From Pseudomonas sp. Irchel s3h14 (GTDB taxonomy: Bacteria; Pseudomonadota; Gammaproteobacteria; Pseudomonadales; Pseudomonadaceae): a DNA stretch of 64,000 bases. Below are positions 17,714-26,463 of the stretch, one piece after another. A program made the position numbers and the translations under genes. The stretch covers positions 1 to 64,000 of the forward strand of contig NZ_FYDJ01000023.1 of assembly GCF_900187425.1 (NCBI RefSeq), in the 5' to 3' direction. Under the pieces are notes generated by a model. That model saw only the letters and a list, made by a program, of their open reading frames with translations, was not told the DNA's origin and ran no database searches. The stretch's first letter is position 1. The number at the start of each line of letters is the position of its first letter.

Positions 17714-17750
17714 GTCTTAGCTCTCTCTTGAGTGAGGCTGCAACCAGTTC

Positions 17751-18054
17751 GCGACTAAACGAAAGGGAGGCAGCTGTGCACAGGTTAGTCGACCGACGAG
17801 CTAAGAAATCGGCGCACCCAAGAGTGCCCTGCGCACAGCCACCATAAGTACAGGGATGGGATACCTGACTAATTGGAACTATGCGACTTAGCAACGACGG
17901 GCGACTAAACCCGACCACTGATGGGCAGTGGCAGGGAAACGATAGAGGCCAGGGCTAAGGCGCACAAGCCGGCAGATTCTGGCGTAGCCGTAGGCAAAGA
18001 CGCAAGGTGTTGTAGCTTGCAGGAAGTAACCTTGAGGCGTTTTAAACAAACGCC
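17751..18054 (-). promoter_or_regulatory. Structured, motif-rich leader of the DUF6124 gene
   Basis: GCGACTAAAC occurs at 17751-17760 and 17901-17910. Variants are at 17785-17791 (TTAGTCG, inverted), 17867-17872 (GACTAA) and 17883-17890 (GCGACTTA). Hairpins: GCGCA 17812-17816 with TGCGC 17830-17834; CCACTG 17915-17920 with CAGTGG 17926-17931; GGCGTTT 18036-18042 with AAACGCC 18048-18054. The region has no convincing gene. It could be a long structured 5' UTR, a separate RNA, or an array of regulator sites; only the motifs themselves are certain. Confidence 0.5.
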
Positions 18055-18146
18055 GTCGAGCGGTGTTTAACCATCGGAAATGTTGGCAAGAAAGAATCTT
18101 CCATGCGTCTTATCCGCTCGCCATCATGAGAAGTGGCACCCACAAT

Positions 18147-19862
18147 CTAAACCTTGGCACTCACCTCACTGCGATTCACCAACGCATCCAGCGCATCATT
18201 CAAACTCGATGCCTTGTCGCCAATCAGCAGATGCCAAACACCACCGTCCAGCTGGCTGACACCCTGACACCCCAGCGCCTTCAAATCACACTCCGACAAC
18301 GCCTTGCCATCCGCCAGTTGCAGCCGGATCCGGGTCATGGCGATGCAGTCCATCTGCAACACATTCTCGCCGCCACCCAAAGCATTCAGCCATTGCTGTG
18401 CTTCTGAATTCGCCACCGCCGCAGGTTTCGGCGCATCGATAACAGCAGGAGCGGAGGAAACAAGTGCGCGCCCCAACGCAGGCATCGCCAAGCGAATCTC
18501 ATCGGCAATGCTGTCTGCCATCGGCCCGACCACGACCTGCAAACTCCCACCCTTGCCCGGACGCACAACCGCCATCGCACCCAACACTTTCAACTCCGCA
18601 TCGTTCGCCTTGTTGCGATCCACCATGTCCAACCGCAACCGAGTGGTGCAGGCGCCCACGGTGATCAAATTCTGCGCACCACCCAGCGCCTTGATGTAAG
18701 CCCCGGCGCGTTCATTCTCGGCGATGACTACTTTGTCGCCATTCAGAGCATCTTCACGCCCCGGCGTCTTCAAGTTGAACCGACGAATGCAGAAATCAAA
18801 CACCACGTAGTAGATCACCGCATACGCCAACCCCACCGGCACGACCAGCCAGCCATTGGTGGATTTACCCCAGCCGAGGATCATGTCGATAAAGCCACCG
18901 GAGAAGGTAAAGCCGAGGTGGATGTTCAACAGGTTGGTGACGGCCATCGACAAACCCGTTAGCAGTGCGTGCAGTAAAAAGAGCAGCGGTGCGAGGAACA
19001 TGAAGGCGAATTCGACGGGTTCGGTGACGCCGGTGAGGAACGAGGTGAGCGCCATGGACAGGAAGATCCCGCCCATGACTTTGCGCCGTTCCGGCAGCGC
19101 ATTGCGGTACATCGCCAGGCACGCGGCGGGCAGGCCGAAGAGCATCATCGGGAACATGCCGGTGGTGAACTGGCCGCCCTTGGGGTCTCCGGCAAAGTAG
19201 CGCGAGATATCGCCGGTCACGAGGGCGCCCGTGGTCGGGTCGGTGAAGTTGCCGAAGACGAACCACGCCATGTTGTTGATGATGTGGTGCAGACCGGTGA
19301 CGATCAGCAGGCGGTTGAGCACGCCGAAAATGAAGGCCCCGATGCTGCCGCTTTCCAGCATCAACACACCGAAGCTGTTGATCCCGTGTTGGATCGGCGG
19401 CCAGATCAAGCCAAAGATGACGCCCAGGCCGACGGCGGCGAAGCCGGTGACAATTGGCACGAAGCGCCGGCCGCCAAAGAACGCCAGGTACTCCGGCAGT
19501 TTGATGTCCTTGAAACGGTTGTACAGCGCGCCCGCCATCAAGCCGCTGACGATTCCGGCGAGCATGCCCATGTTGATGCTCGCGTCGAGCACCTTGAGCG
19601 TGGAGATCATCACCAGGTAGCCAATCACCCCGGCCAACCCGGCGGTGCCGTTGTTGTCCTTGGCGAAACCGACCGCGATGCCGATGGCGAAGATCATCGC
19701 CAGGTTGGCGAAGATCACCTGGCCGGCGTCGTGGATGATCGCGATGTTCAGCAGGTCGGTGTCGCCCAGGCGCAGCAACAGGCCGGCGATCGGCAGGATC
19801 GCGATCGGCAGCATCAGCGCGCGGCCGAGGCGTTGCAGGCCTTCGATGAAGTAGTGGTACAT
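18147..19862 (-). CDS. nagE: N-acetylglucosamine PTS transporter, EIIC-EIIB(-EIIB-like)
   Basis: Imports and phosphorylates N-acetylglucosamine at the inner membrane. Residues 1 to about 370 form the EIIC membrane domain (LQRLGRALMLPIAILPIAGL, NNMAWFVFGNFT, GVTEPVEFAFMFLAPLLFLL). A EIIB domain follows at about 388-470 with its phosphorylated cysteine in GACTTRLRL (Cys405). A second EIIB-like domain at about 488-565 (WLNALGGGENVLQMDCIAMT) has Ala508 at the position equivalent to Cys405, with a cysteine two residues earlier (Cys506). It lacks EIIA, which is supplied by the upstream multiphosphoryl protein gene on the same strand. Last gene of the nag operon. Confidence 0.95.
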   Translation of the reverse strand: MYHYFIEGLQRLGRALMLPIAILPIAGLLLRLGDTDLLNIAIIHDAGQVIFANLAMIFAIGIAVGFAKDNNGTAGLAGVIGYLVMISTLKVLDASINMGMLAGIVSGLMAGALYNRFKDIKLPEYLAFFGGRRFVPIVTGFAAVGLGVIFGLIWPPIQHGINSFGVLMLESGSIGAFIFGVLNRLLIVTGLHHIINNMAWFVFGNFTDPTTGALVTGDISRYFAGDPKGGQFTTGMFPMMLFGLPAACLAMYRNALPERRKVMGGIFLSMALTSFLTGVTEPVEFAFMFLAPLLFLLHALLTGLSMAVTNLLNIHLGFTFSGGFIDMILGWGKSTNGWLVVPVGLAYAVIYYVVFDFCIRRFNLKTPGREDALNGDKVVIAENERAGAYIKALGGAQNLITVGACTTRLRLDMVDRNKANDAELKVLGAMAVVRPGKGGSLQVVVGPMADSIADEIRLAMPALGRALVSSAPAVIDAPKPAAVANSEAQQWLNALGGGENVLQMDCIAMTRIRLQLADGKALSECDLKALGCQGVSQLDGGVWHLLIGDKASSLNDALDALVNRSEVSAKV

Positions 19863-19901
19863 GGCGGATCTCCCTGGGTTCTTGTTTTTGTTGTTGTGAG
19901 C

Positions 19902-22418
19902 TCAGCTCAGAGGCCATTGCTGGTGACAGGCGTGACGCACAGCAGCAGCGCTGCTCAATTTGAGCAAGTCCTGGCTGATGCGTCGGCATTCGCTCGCGTC
20001 CAGGTGACGGACGCGGTCCTTGATTTCACCGATCTGCACTGGGCTGATCGACAACTCGCTGACGCCCAGACCAATCAGTACCGGCGTGGCCAGCGGATCG
20101 GAGGCGAGCGCGCCGCAGACACCGACCCAACGGTTGTGCACCGCAGCGCCGGCGCAGGTCTGGGCGATCAGTCGCAGCAATGCCGGGTGCATGGCATCGA
20201 CCCGCGAAGCGAGACCGGCGTGGTCGCGGTCCATGGCCAGGGTGTATTGCGACAAGTCATTGGTGCCGATGGACAGGAAGTCCGCATGCTCTGCAAGCTG
20301 CTCGGCCAGCAGGGCGGCGGCGGGGACTTCGATCATCACGCCCAGTTCTGGACGCTCAAGCACACCGAGCTCAGTGCACAACGCATCGAGACGCTGGCGG
20401 ATGTGCAGCAGCTCATCGACTTCGGTGACCATCGGCAACAGGATCCGGCAGCGCGACAGCGGGCTGACATGCAGCAAGGCGCGCAGTTGCTGATCCAGCA
20501 ATTCCGGGCGGACCTGAGCCAGGCGAATACCGCGCAGGCCGAGTACCGGGTTGGCCTCAACCGGTAGCGGCAGGTAGTCGAGTTGTTTGTCGCCGCCAAC
20601 GTCGATGGTGCGGATGATCACCGACTTGTCGCCCATGGCGTCGAGCACGGCTTGATAAGCAGCGCGCTGTTCCTCTTCGTCCGGCGCGGTGTTGCGGTCG
20701 ACGAAGAGAAACTCGGTACGCAGCAAGCCGACGCCGTCGGCGCCATTGGCCAGGGCATCAGCCGCTTCGGCGCTGGAAGCCACATTGGCGGCGACTTCAA
20801 TTTGCAAACCGTCGAGCGTCAGCGCCGGGGTGTGAGCCTGAGCCTGTTGTTCGGCGCGGCGCTGTTGATGATCGAGTTGCGCCTGATGCACTTCGGCCAA
20901 ACGTTCTGCATTTGGCGTCAGTTCGAGGCGACCACCATCGGCATCCAGCACAACCGCTTGGCCTTGCTGCTGATCCAGCAATGTCGAACCCAATGCAACG
21001 ATGCACGGCAGGCCTTTGCCACGCGCGAGAATCGCCACGTGGGAAGTCGCGCCGCCCTCGGCCATGCACAACCCGGCGACACCTTGCTGACTGAGTTGCA
21101 GCAGATCGGACGGCGTCAGTTCATGCGCGGCGACGATGGCGCCGGCTGGCACGTCGTAGTGCCAGGTTTCGCCGAGCAGGGCGCGCAGCACGCGTTGTTT
21201 GAGGTCGCGCAGATCGTTGGCGCGTTCTGCCAACAGCGGGCTGCCGAGTTGCTGGAGCACCTCGCACTGCACGTCGATCGATTGGCTCCAGGCGTGGGTC
21301 GCGGCCATGCCCTGGTCGATGGAGGTGTTCGCTGCGTTCAGCAGCGCCGGGTCTTCGAGCAGTGCGAGGTGCGCGGCGAAGATCGCTTCTTCGTCGGTGT
21401 TTTTATGTTTCCTGGCTTGGGCCAGCGTGTGGTCGATTTCACTGCGTACGACGGTCAGCGCGGTGTCGAGGCTTTGCAGTTGTTGCTCGGTATCATGGTT
21501 GCCGACGTCCACCGGCAGGCTGATTGCGTTCAAGCGGAACAGCGACCCGGCAACCAAACCGGGCGCGGCACAAACACCGTGCAGCACGCCTGCTTCGGCA
21601 GCTCGAGTGCGTCGGGCAAGCGGTGTCGGCGCGGCGGCGTGGCTGTCTTCGGCCAGCGCTGTGGATAACGCGATCAGCAACGCTTGCAACGCTGCTTCGG
21701 CGTCCGGGCCCTGGCAGCTGACCTGAACCTCGTCCTGTTCGCCAACGGCCAAACCCATCAGTCCGATCAAGCTGTCGCAGGTCGCCGATTTGCCAGCGAA
21801 ATGAAGCTGCGATTTGCTCTTGAAACCTTGCGCTGTCTGACGAATCAGCGCTGCCGGACGAGCATGCAGCCCGCCGCGATGGGCGATACGAATGTGGCCG
21901 TGAATCTCTTCCCCGGATAGCTCCGCTTCAGCCTGCGCTCCAGGTGTGTGCCGACGAATGATGTGCAGCAATGGCTCGCCAACTTTTACCGACTTCAGCG
22001 TGATGGGTCGCGCCTGAAAGTCCTGGCTGTTGGTCAGGATCATCAGGCTGACCAGGCTTTTGCACTGCTGCGCGACCTTGTCCAGGTCATAGCGCAACAG
22101 CGGCTGGCCATTGCTGACCCGCGCCCCTTCCTTGACCAGCATCGAGAAGCCTTCGCCCTGCAACTCGACCGTGTCGAGGCCCAGGTGCAGGAGCAATTCG
22201 GCGCCGTTGTCGGCACGCAAGGTGACGGCGTGGCCGGTGCGGGCGACGTGCACCACGATGCCGGCGCACGGGGCGTGGAGGGTGTCGTTCAGCGGGTCAA
22301 TGGCGATCCCGTCGCCCATGGCGCCGCTGGCGAACACCGGGTCCGGGACTTTGGCGAGCGTGAGCACCGGGCCGCTGAGCGGGGCGCTGAGGGTCAGCTC
22401 TTTATTATTGTTGTGCAT
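19902..22418 (-). CDS. nagF: Multiphosphoryl transfer protein EIIA-HPr-EI for N-acetylglucosamine
   Basis: An 838-residue fusion passing phosphate from phosphoenolpyruvate to NagE. Residues 1-150 are EIIA of the glucose type (LLLHLGLDTVEL, His78; GDGIAIDPLNDTLHAP). Residues about 175-260 are HPr (AHRGGLHARPAAL, His185). Residues from about 285 are Enzyme I, with the phospho-His motif GGATSHVAILARG, the PEP site GADGVGLLRTEFLF and the signature FLSIGTNDLSQYTLAMDRDH. It lies 39 bp upstream of nagE and downstream of nagB, separated from nagB by a REPIN. All catalytic motifs look intact. Confidence 0.96.
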   Translation of the reverse strand: MHNNNKELTLSAPLSGPVLTLAKVPDPVFASGAMGDGIAIDPLNDTLHAPCAGIVVHVARTGHAVTLRADNGAELLLHLGLDTVELQGEGFSMLVKEGARVSNGQPLLRYDLDKVAQQCKSLVSLMILTNSQDFQARPITLKSVKVGEPLLHIIRRHTPGAQAEAELSGEEIHGHIRIAHRGGLHARPAALIRQTAQGFKSKSQLHFAGKSATCDSLIGLMGLAVGEQDEVQVSCQGPDAEAALQALLIALSTALAEDSHAAAPTPLARRTRAAEAGVLHGVCAAPGLVAGSLFRLNAISLPVDVGNHDTEQQLQSLDTALTVVRSEIDHTLAQARKHKNTDEEAIFAAHLALLEDPALLNAANTSIDQGMAATHAWSQSIDVQCEVLQQLGSPLLAERANDLRDLKQRVLRALLGETWHYDVPAGAIVAAHELTPSDLLQLSQQGVAGLCMAEGGATSHVAILARGKGLPCIVALGSTLLDQQQGQAVVLDADGGRLELTPNAERLAEVHQAQLDHQQRRAEQQAQAHTPALTLDGLQIEVAANVASSAEAADALANGADGVGLLRTEFLFVDRNTAPDEEEQRAAYQAVLDAMGDKSVIIRTIDVGGDKQLDYLPLPVEANPVLGLRGIRLAQVRPELLDQQLRALLHVSPLSRCRILLPMVTEVDELLHIRQRLDALCTELGVLERPELGVMIEVPAAALLAEQLAEHADFLSIGTNDLSQYTLAMDRDHAGLASRVDAMHPALLRLIAQTCAGAAVHNRWVGVCGALASDPLATPVLIGLGVSELSISPVQIGEIKDRVRHLDASECRRISQDLLKLSSAAAVRHACHQQWPLS

Positions 22419-22461
22419 GGCTCGGTCTCATCAGTAAAAACGGTTCGGATCAACTCGCCCC

Positions 22462-22557
22462 TGTAGGAGCCGAGCTTGCTCGCGATGACGGTGTTTCGGT
22501 CGCAGATGATGCATTGGATGTACCGACGTCATCGCGAGCAAGCTCGGCTCCTACAGG
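22462..22557. repeat. REPIN between nagB and nagF
   Basis: CTGTAGGAGCCGAGCTTGCT at the left is mirrored by AGCAAGCTCGGCTCCTACAG at the right with GCGATGACG/CGTCATCGC inside. Its right end overlaps the stop codon of nagB (TAG, 22551-22553 on the minus strand). It may tune expression of nagFE relative to nagAB. Confidence 0.9.
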
Positions 22558-23573
22558 GTGCGGGTCACTTTGCTCAAGTGCCGCGGCTGGTCCGGGTCCA
22601 TGCCACGGGCGACAGCCAAACCGGCGGCCATGACGTAGAAACTCTGGATCGCCAGAATCGGGTCGAGGGCCGGGTGCTCGGCGCGGGTCAGGGTGAGGTC
22701 GCGTTCGGCAATGTCATCCGGTGCGGCCAGCAATACGCGGGCACCGCGCTGGCGCATGTCGGCGGCGAGGCTCAGCAAGCCGGCCTGCTCGGCACCGCGC
22801 GGGGCGAAGATCAGCAGTGGATAATTTTCGTCGATCAACGCCATCGGGCCGTGACGGACCTCGGCGCTGCTGAAGGCTTCCGCCTGAATCGCCGAGGTTT
22901 CCTTGAATTTCAACGCAGCTTCCTGGGCGATGGCGAAACCCGCGCCACGGCCAATCACCATCAGGCGCTGGCAATCGCGCAGGGCATCGATGGCCAGGCT
23001 CCAATCCTGTTTCGCCGCCTCGCGCAAACCTTCCGGCAGTGCGAGGCCGGCCTCCAGCAATTCCACGTCCTCTTTCCAATGGGCGATCAGACGGGCGCTG
23101 GCGCTGAGGGTGGCGATAAAACTCTTGGTCGCCGCGACGCTGCTTTCGGTGCCTGCACACAGCGGCAGGCTGAACTCACACGCGGCCTCCAGCGGCGAAC
23201 TCTCGGCGTTGACCATCGAGATGCTCAGGGCGCCGCGCTTGCGCAGCAGACGCATGCTATTCACCAGGTCGGGACTTTGACCGGACTGCGAGAAGGCGAA
23301 CGCCACTTGGCCGCTGACCTTCAACGGCGCTTGCAGCATGGTCACCACCGACATCGGCAACGACGCCACCGGGAAGCCCAGCTGCTGCATGGTCAGGTAG
23401 GCAAAATAACTGGCGGCATGATCGGAGCTGCCGCGAGCGACGGTCATTACCACTTGCGGCGGCTGACGGCGCAGGCGCCCGGCGATCTCGATCATCTGCG
23501 GGTCGAGGTGCTGCAATTGGGCTTGCACGGCCTCGAACGAGGACAGCGCCTCTTCAAGCATTTTTGAAGTCAA
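22551..23573 (-). CDS. nagB: SIS-domain glucosamine-6-phosphate deaminase (NagB-II type)
   Basis: A 340-residue protein with two SIS sugar-isomerase domains (VMTVARGSSDHAASYFAYLT and VAFAFSQSGQSPDLVNSMRL; LMVIGRGAGFAIAQEAALKF and SSAEVRHGPMALID), related to the isomerase half of GlmS. In the nag context it most likely converts glucosamine-6-phosphate to fructose-6-phosphate plus ammonia, as the NagB-II enzymes described in other proteobacteria do. It overlaps the end of nagA by 20 bases; a second in-frame ATG at 23561 would shorten the overlap to 8. Its stop codon is formed by the adjoining REPIN. Confidence 0.92.
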   Translation of the reverse strand: MTSKMLEEALSSFEAVQAQLQHLDPQMIEIAGRLRRQPPQVVMTVARGSSDHAASYFAYLTMQQLGFPVASLPMSVVTMLQAPLKVSGQVAFAFSQSGQSPDLVNSMRLLRKRGALSISMVNAESSPLEAACEFSLPLCAGTESSVAATKSFIATLSASARLIAHWKEDVELLEAGLALPEGLREAAKQDWSLAIDALRDCQRLMVIGRGAGFAIAQEAALKFKETSAIQAEAFSSAEVRHGPMALIDENYPLLIFAPRGAEQAGLLSLAADMRQRGARVLLAAPDDIAERDLTLTRAEHPALDPILAIQSFYVMAAGLAVARGMDPDQPRHLSKVTRTL

Positions 23574-24660
23574 TGTCTTCTCCTTCGACCATGACGGCGG
23601 TCAGTGTGAGTGAGCGATCGAGCCGCACGCAGTCGGCCCAGCTGCCGGGTTGCAGGCGCCCGCGTTCGTTGAGGCCGAGGTAGTCGGCGGGGAATTGCGA
23701 AAGACGTTGCGAGGCCTCGGCGATTGGCAAACCGATCTTCACCAGATTGCGCAGGGCTTGATCCATGGTCAGCGTGCTGCCGGCCAGCGTGCCGTCGGGC
23801 AAGCGCACACCGCCCAGGCATTTGGTCACCGTGTGGCTGCCGAGCTTGTACTCACCGTCGGGCATGCCGGCGGCGGCGGTGGAATCGGTGACGCAATACA
23901 GGCATGGGATCGAACGCAGGGCCACACGGATGGCGCCGGGGTGCACGTGCAGCAAATCCGGAATCAGTTCGGCGTATTTGGCGTGAGCGAGCGCCGCGCC
24001 GACGATGCCCGGCTCGCGGTGATGCAGCGGGCTCATGGCGTTGTAGAGGTGGGTAAAACTGCTGGCGCCGGCGTTCAGCGCGGCAACGCCTTCCTCGTAA
24101 CTGCCGAGGGTGTGGCCGATTTGCATGCGCACGCCACGGGCGCTGAGGGCGCGGATCAAGGCGTCGTGGCCGGCGATTTCCGGGGCGATGGTGATCACCC
24201 GGATCGGCGCCAGTGCCAGGTATTCTTCGACTTCGGCCATCAACGCGGTGTGGGCGAAATTCGGTTGGGCACCGAGTTTTCCGGGGTTGATGTACGGGCC
24301 TTCGAGGTGCACGCCGAGGACTCGGGCGCTGCCTTTCGGGCGCTGTTCGCAGAACTCGCCGACGTCCTTGAGTACTCGCGAAATCTCTTCGTTCGGCGCG
24401 GTCATGGTGGTCGCCAGCAGCGACGTGGTGCCGAAACGCACGTGGGTTTTGGTGATGGTCTCGAAGGCTGGCGCGCCTTCCATGATGTCTTTGCCGCCGC
24501 CGCCATGAACGTGCAGGTCGATGAAACCCGGCAGCAGGTAAGGCAGGTCGTTGTCGGCCGGATCGCACGGTTGGCCTTCGATCGACACGACCTTGCCGTG
24601 TTCGTGAATCAGCCGGCCGCGAACCCAGCCGCGGGCGGTGAGGATGTTGTCTTCGGACAT
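23554..24660 (-). CDS. nagA: N-acetylglucosamine-6-phosphate deacetylase
   Basis: A 368-residue amidohydrolase that removes acetate from N-acetylglucosamine-6-phosphate in the cytoplasm. It has the metal-binding strand PGFIDLHVHGGGGKDIMEG, the conserved HLEGPYINPGKLGAQP with its catalytic-site Glu, IGHTLGSYEEG, SFTHLYNAMSPLHHREPGIV and CVTDSTAAAGMPDGEYKLG. Length is normal. It follows nagR by 21 bp and overlaps nagB, consistent with one operon. Confidence 0.96.
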   Translation of the reverse strand: MSEDNILTARGWVRGRLIHEHGKVVSIEGQPCDPADNDLPYLLPGFIDLHVHGGGGKDIMEGAPAFETITKTHVRFGTTSLLATTMTAPNEEISRVLKDVGEFCEQRPKGSARVLGVHLEGPYINPGKLGAQPNFAHTALMAEVEEYLALAPIRVITIAPEIAGHDALIRALSARGVRMQIGHTLGSYEEGVAALNAGASSFTHLYNAMSPLHHREPGIVGAALAHAKYAELIPDLLHVHPGAIRVALRSIPCLYCVTDSTAAAGMPDGEYKLGSHTVTKCLGGVRLPDGTLAGSTLTMDQALRNLVKIGLPIAEASQRLSQFPADYLGLNERGRLQPGSWADCVRLDRSLTLTAVMVEGEDIDFKNA

Positions 24661-24681
24661 GATCAGTTCTCGGTTGCTTGT

Positions 24682-25413
24682 CTAGCGACGAAGCTCTGCG
24701 ACAAAGTCGTAGTAGTCGTTGCGGCAATAGGTGTCGGTGACTTCGATTGGCGTGTTGTCTTCCAGGTAACCGACCCGGGTCATCAGCAGCATGGCGGTGC
24801 CGGGGGCGATTCCTACCAGGGCGGCGAATTCGTCCGAGGCGTTGATCGCCTGAATGTGCTGCAGGGCGCGGACGATTGGCTTGCCGATGCCGTCGAGGTA
24901 TTCGTAGAGGGAGTCGCCTACGGCTAGCGGCTTGGGAATGATCGAGGCGGGCAGGGTGCTCATCTCGATCGCCATCACCGTGTCGTCGGCTTTACGCAGG
25001 CGTTTGAGCCGCGCGACCTTGTCGTTCGGCGAGAGGCCCAGGCGGATCAGTTCTTCGTGGGTCGGCGGAGTGATTTCACGCTCCAGCCATTGCGAGCCGG
25101 GGACGAAGCCTTTCAGGCGCAGCATTTCGCTGAAACCCGAGAGGCGCGACAGCGGTTGTTCCAGGCGTGGGGTGATGAAGGTGCCGGAACCCTGGTTGCG
25201 GCGGATCAGGCCTTGCTCGAACAGAACTTCCAGCGCTTTGCGTGCAGTGACCCGGGAGATGCCCAGCATTTCGCTGAGGTTGCGCTCCGATGGCATGGCC
25301 TGTTCGGCTTTCCACTGGCCGGCATGGATCGCCGCTTCCAGATTGCGCGCCAGTTGCAGGTACAACGGCGTGGGCTGGGTGTCGTCAGGGCGTAGGGCCT
25401 GGAGGTCATTCAT
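24682..25413 (-). CDS. nagR: GntR/HutC-family regulator of the nag operon
   Basis: A 243-residue repressor with an N-terminal GntR winged helix (PLYLQLARNLEAAIHAGQWK, LPSER-like MPSERNLSEMLGISRVTARK, GLIRRNQGSGTFI) and a C-terminal UTRA effector domain (VARLKRLRKADDTVMAIEMS, VTDTYCRNDYYDFVAELRR). Relatives sense amino-sugar phosphates. The start MNDLQALRPDD at 25413 is preferred over the open frame to 25479 because the helix domain normally begins about 15-20 residues in. Upstream copies of TAATACCACTT and its reverse complement are candidate operators. First gene of the nag operon. Confidence 0.92.
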   Translation of the reverse strand: MNDLQALRPDDTQPTPLYLQLARNLEAAIHAGQWKAEQAMPSERNLSEMLGISRVTARKALEVLFEQGLIRRNQGSGTFITPRLEQPLSRLSGFSEMLRLKGFVPGSQWLEREITPPTHEELIRLGLSPNDKVARLKRLRKADDTVMAIEMSTLPASIIPKPLAVGDSLYEYLDGIGKPIVRALQHIQAINASDEFAALVGIAPGTAMLLMTRVGYLEDNTPIEVTDTYCRNDYYDFVAELRR

Positions 25414-25470
25414 GTAGGTTTGGTCCGATGCGGATATAGGATTGTTGTCGCCCGGTGGTGGGGTGAAACC

Positions 25471-25573
25471 TAATACCACTTAAATACCATGTCAATGAGA
25501 CCACTTTGCTGTTGGCGCGGGAAAGCCTGCCCTGATTGATGGGCAAGAGGGTTGCTGGTTTGAAGTGGTATTA
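25471..25573. promoter_or_regulatory. Candidate NagR operator cluster
   Basis: TAATACCACTT (25471-25481) is the exact reverse complement of AAGTGGTATTA (25563-25573). ATACCAT (25484-25490) and GACCACTTT (25499-25507) resemble further half-sites. GTGGT/ACCAC half-sites are the kind bound by DasR/NagR-type GntR proteins. Autoregulation of the nag operon is inferred. Confidence 0.5.
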
Positions 25574-25593
25574 GAGGTGGGGGTTTTGAAAGC

Positions 25594-25671
25594 AAAGATC
25601 GCAGCCTGCGGCAGCGCCTACCGATGGGAGTGGTATCTACCCGGTAGGCGCTGCCGCAGGCTGCGATCTTT
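25594..25671. repeat. Perfect inverted repeat with 29-bp arms
   Basis: The left arm (25594-25622, starting AAAGATCGCAGCCTGCGGCA) is exactly complementary to 25643-25671, with a 20-bp loop. It is a different family from the REPINs and from families C and D. It lies in the gene-free stretch 25414-25834. Confidence 0.95.
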
Positions 25672-25711
25672 TGAATTTATTTTTCGAGGAGTGACCAACG
25701 GTAGCCAATTT

Positions 25712-25823
25712 GATCGTTCCCACGCTCTGCGTGGGAATGCAGCCCGGGACGCTCCGCGTCCCATCAGGAGCCGAACGCAGAGCGTCCGTTGAGGCATTCC
25801 TTTGCTGCGCGTGGGAACGATCA
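25712..25823. repeat. GATCGTTCCCACGC inverted-repeat element, family D copy 1
   Basis: Starts GATCGTTCCCACGCTCTGCG and ends GCGTGGGAACGATC; inner pairing GGGACGCTCCGCGTCCC. The inner right arm is degraded compared with the second copy at 62784-62896 (CATTCCTTTGCTGCGC where the other has CATTCCCACGCGGAGC). Confidence 0.85.
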
Positions 25824-25834
25824 TAGGAGGGGGA

Positions 25835-26338
25835 TTACGGACGGATTTCGATCATCGTGCCGTCCGGCACCAAACCCCAAACCTCGCGCATGTCCATGTT
25901 GCGCATGGCAATGCAGCCGTCGGTCCAGTCCAGCGTGTGGAACAGGTCTTCGGGGTTTTCTTCAGTGTCCGGGGTGCCGTGGATCATGATCATGCTGCCG
26001 GGTTCGACGCCTTCACGCCGGGAGCGCGCAGAGTCACTGATGTTCGGGTAGGAGATGTGCATCGCCAGATTGAATTTATCGCTGACCTTGCGCCAATCCA
26101 GCCAATAGAAACCTTCAGGCGTGCGCTTGTCGCCTTCCATCAGCTTCGGCCCTTTGGGGCGTTTGCCCAAGGAAATGCGATAGGTCTTGAACGGCTTGCC
26201 GTCATTGATCAATTGCAATTGGTGGGCGGACTTGAGCACCAGAACTTTTTCGATGACTTTGCCGTCCAGTGTTTCCGCAACGGAAGCCTGGGAGACAGCG
26301 ACGAACGACAAGCAAAACAGGGCAAGCAACCAGCGCAT
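25835..26338 (-). CDS. L,D-transpeptidase family (YkuD/ErfK-like) exported protein
   Basis: A 167-residue protein with a signal peptide (MRWLLALFCLSFVAVSQASVA) and a YkuD domain: VLVLKSAHQLQLINDGKPFK, PEGFYWLDWRKVSDKFNLAM, MIMIHGTPD and the cysteine motif DWTDGCIAMRNMDM. The motif has TDGC where classical L,D-transpeptidases have S/T-HGC, as in the YafK-like branch. It probably acts on peptidoglycan or an attached lipoprotein in the periplasm. It is a single-gene unit between repeats and the Nudix gene. Confidence 0.88.
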   Translation of the reverse strand: MRWLLALFCLSFVAVSQASVAETLDGKVIEKVLVLKSAHQLQLINDGKPFKTYRISLGKRPKGPKLMEGDKRTPEGFYWLDWRKVSDKFNLAMHISYPNISDSARSRREGVEPGSMIMIHGTPDTEENPEDLFHTLDWTDGCIAMRNMDMREVWGLVPDGTMIEIRP

Positions 26339-26463
26339 TGAAACGATATCCCTAAGAGGTGTCGCGACTATTTAATAGTTATAGGTGTTTTTGCAGGAGC
26401 TGCCGCAGGTTCGGGCCGCGTTCGGACGATCTTTTAGCGGCCTGCAGAGGTTCCGAAATCAAA

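Noticed and set aside
17679..17918. 79-codon open frame in the DUF6124 leader
   Set aside because: Overlaps the DUF6124 start and the repeated motifs; composition (Ser, Cys, Leu rich) fits a by-product of a structured leader.
19284..20567. 427-codon open frame across the nagE/nagF junction, opposite strand
   Set aside because: Antisense to two well-supported PTS genes; no domain, biased composition.
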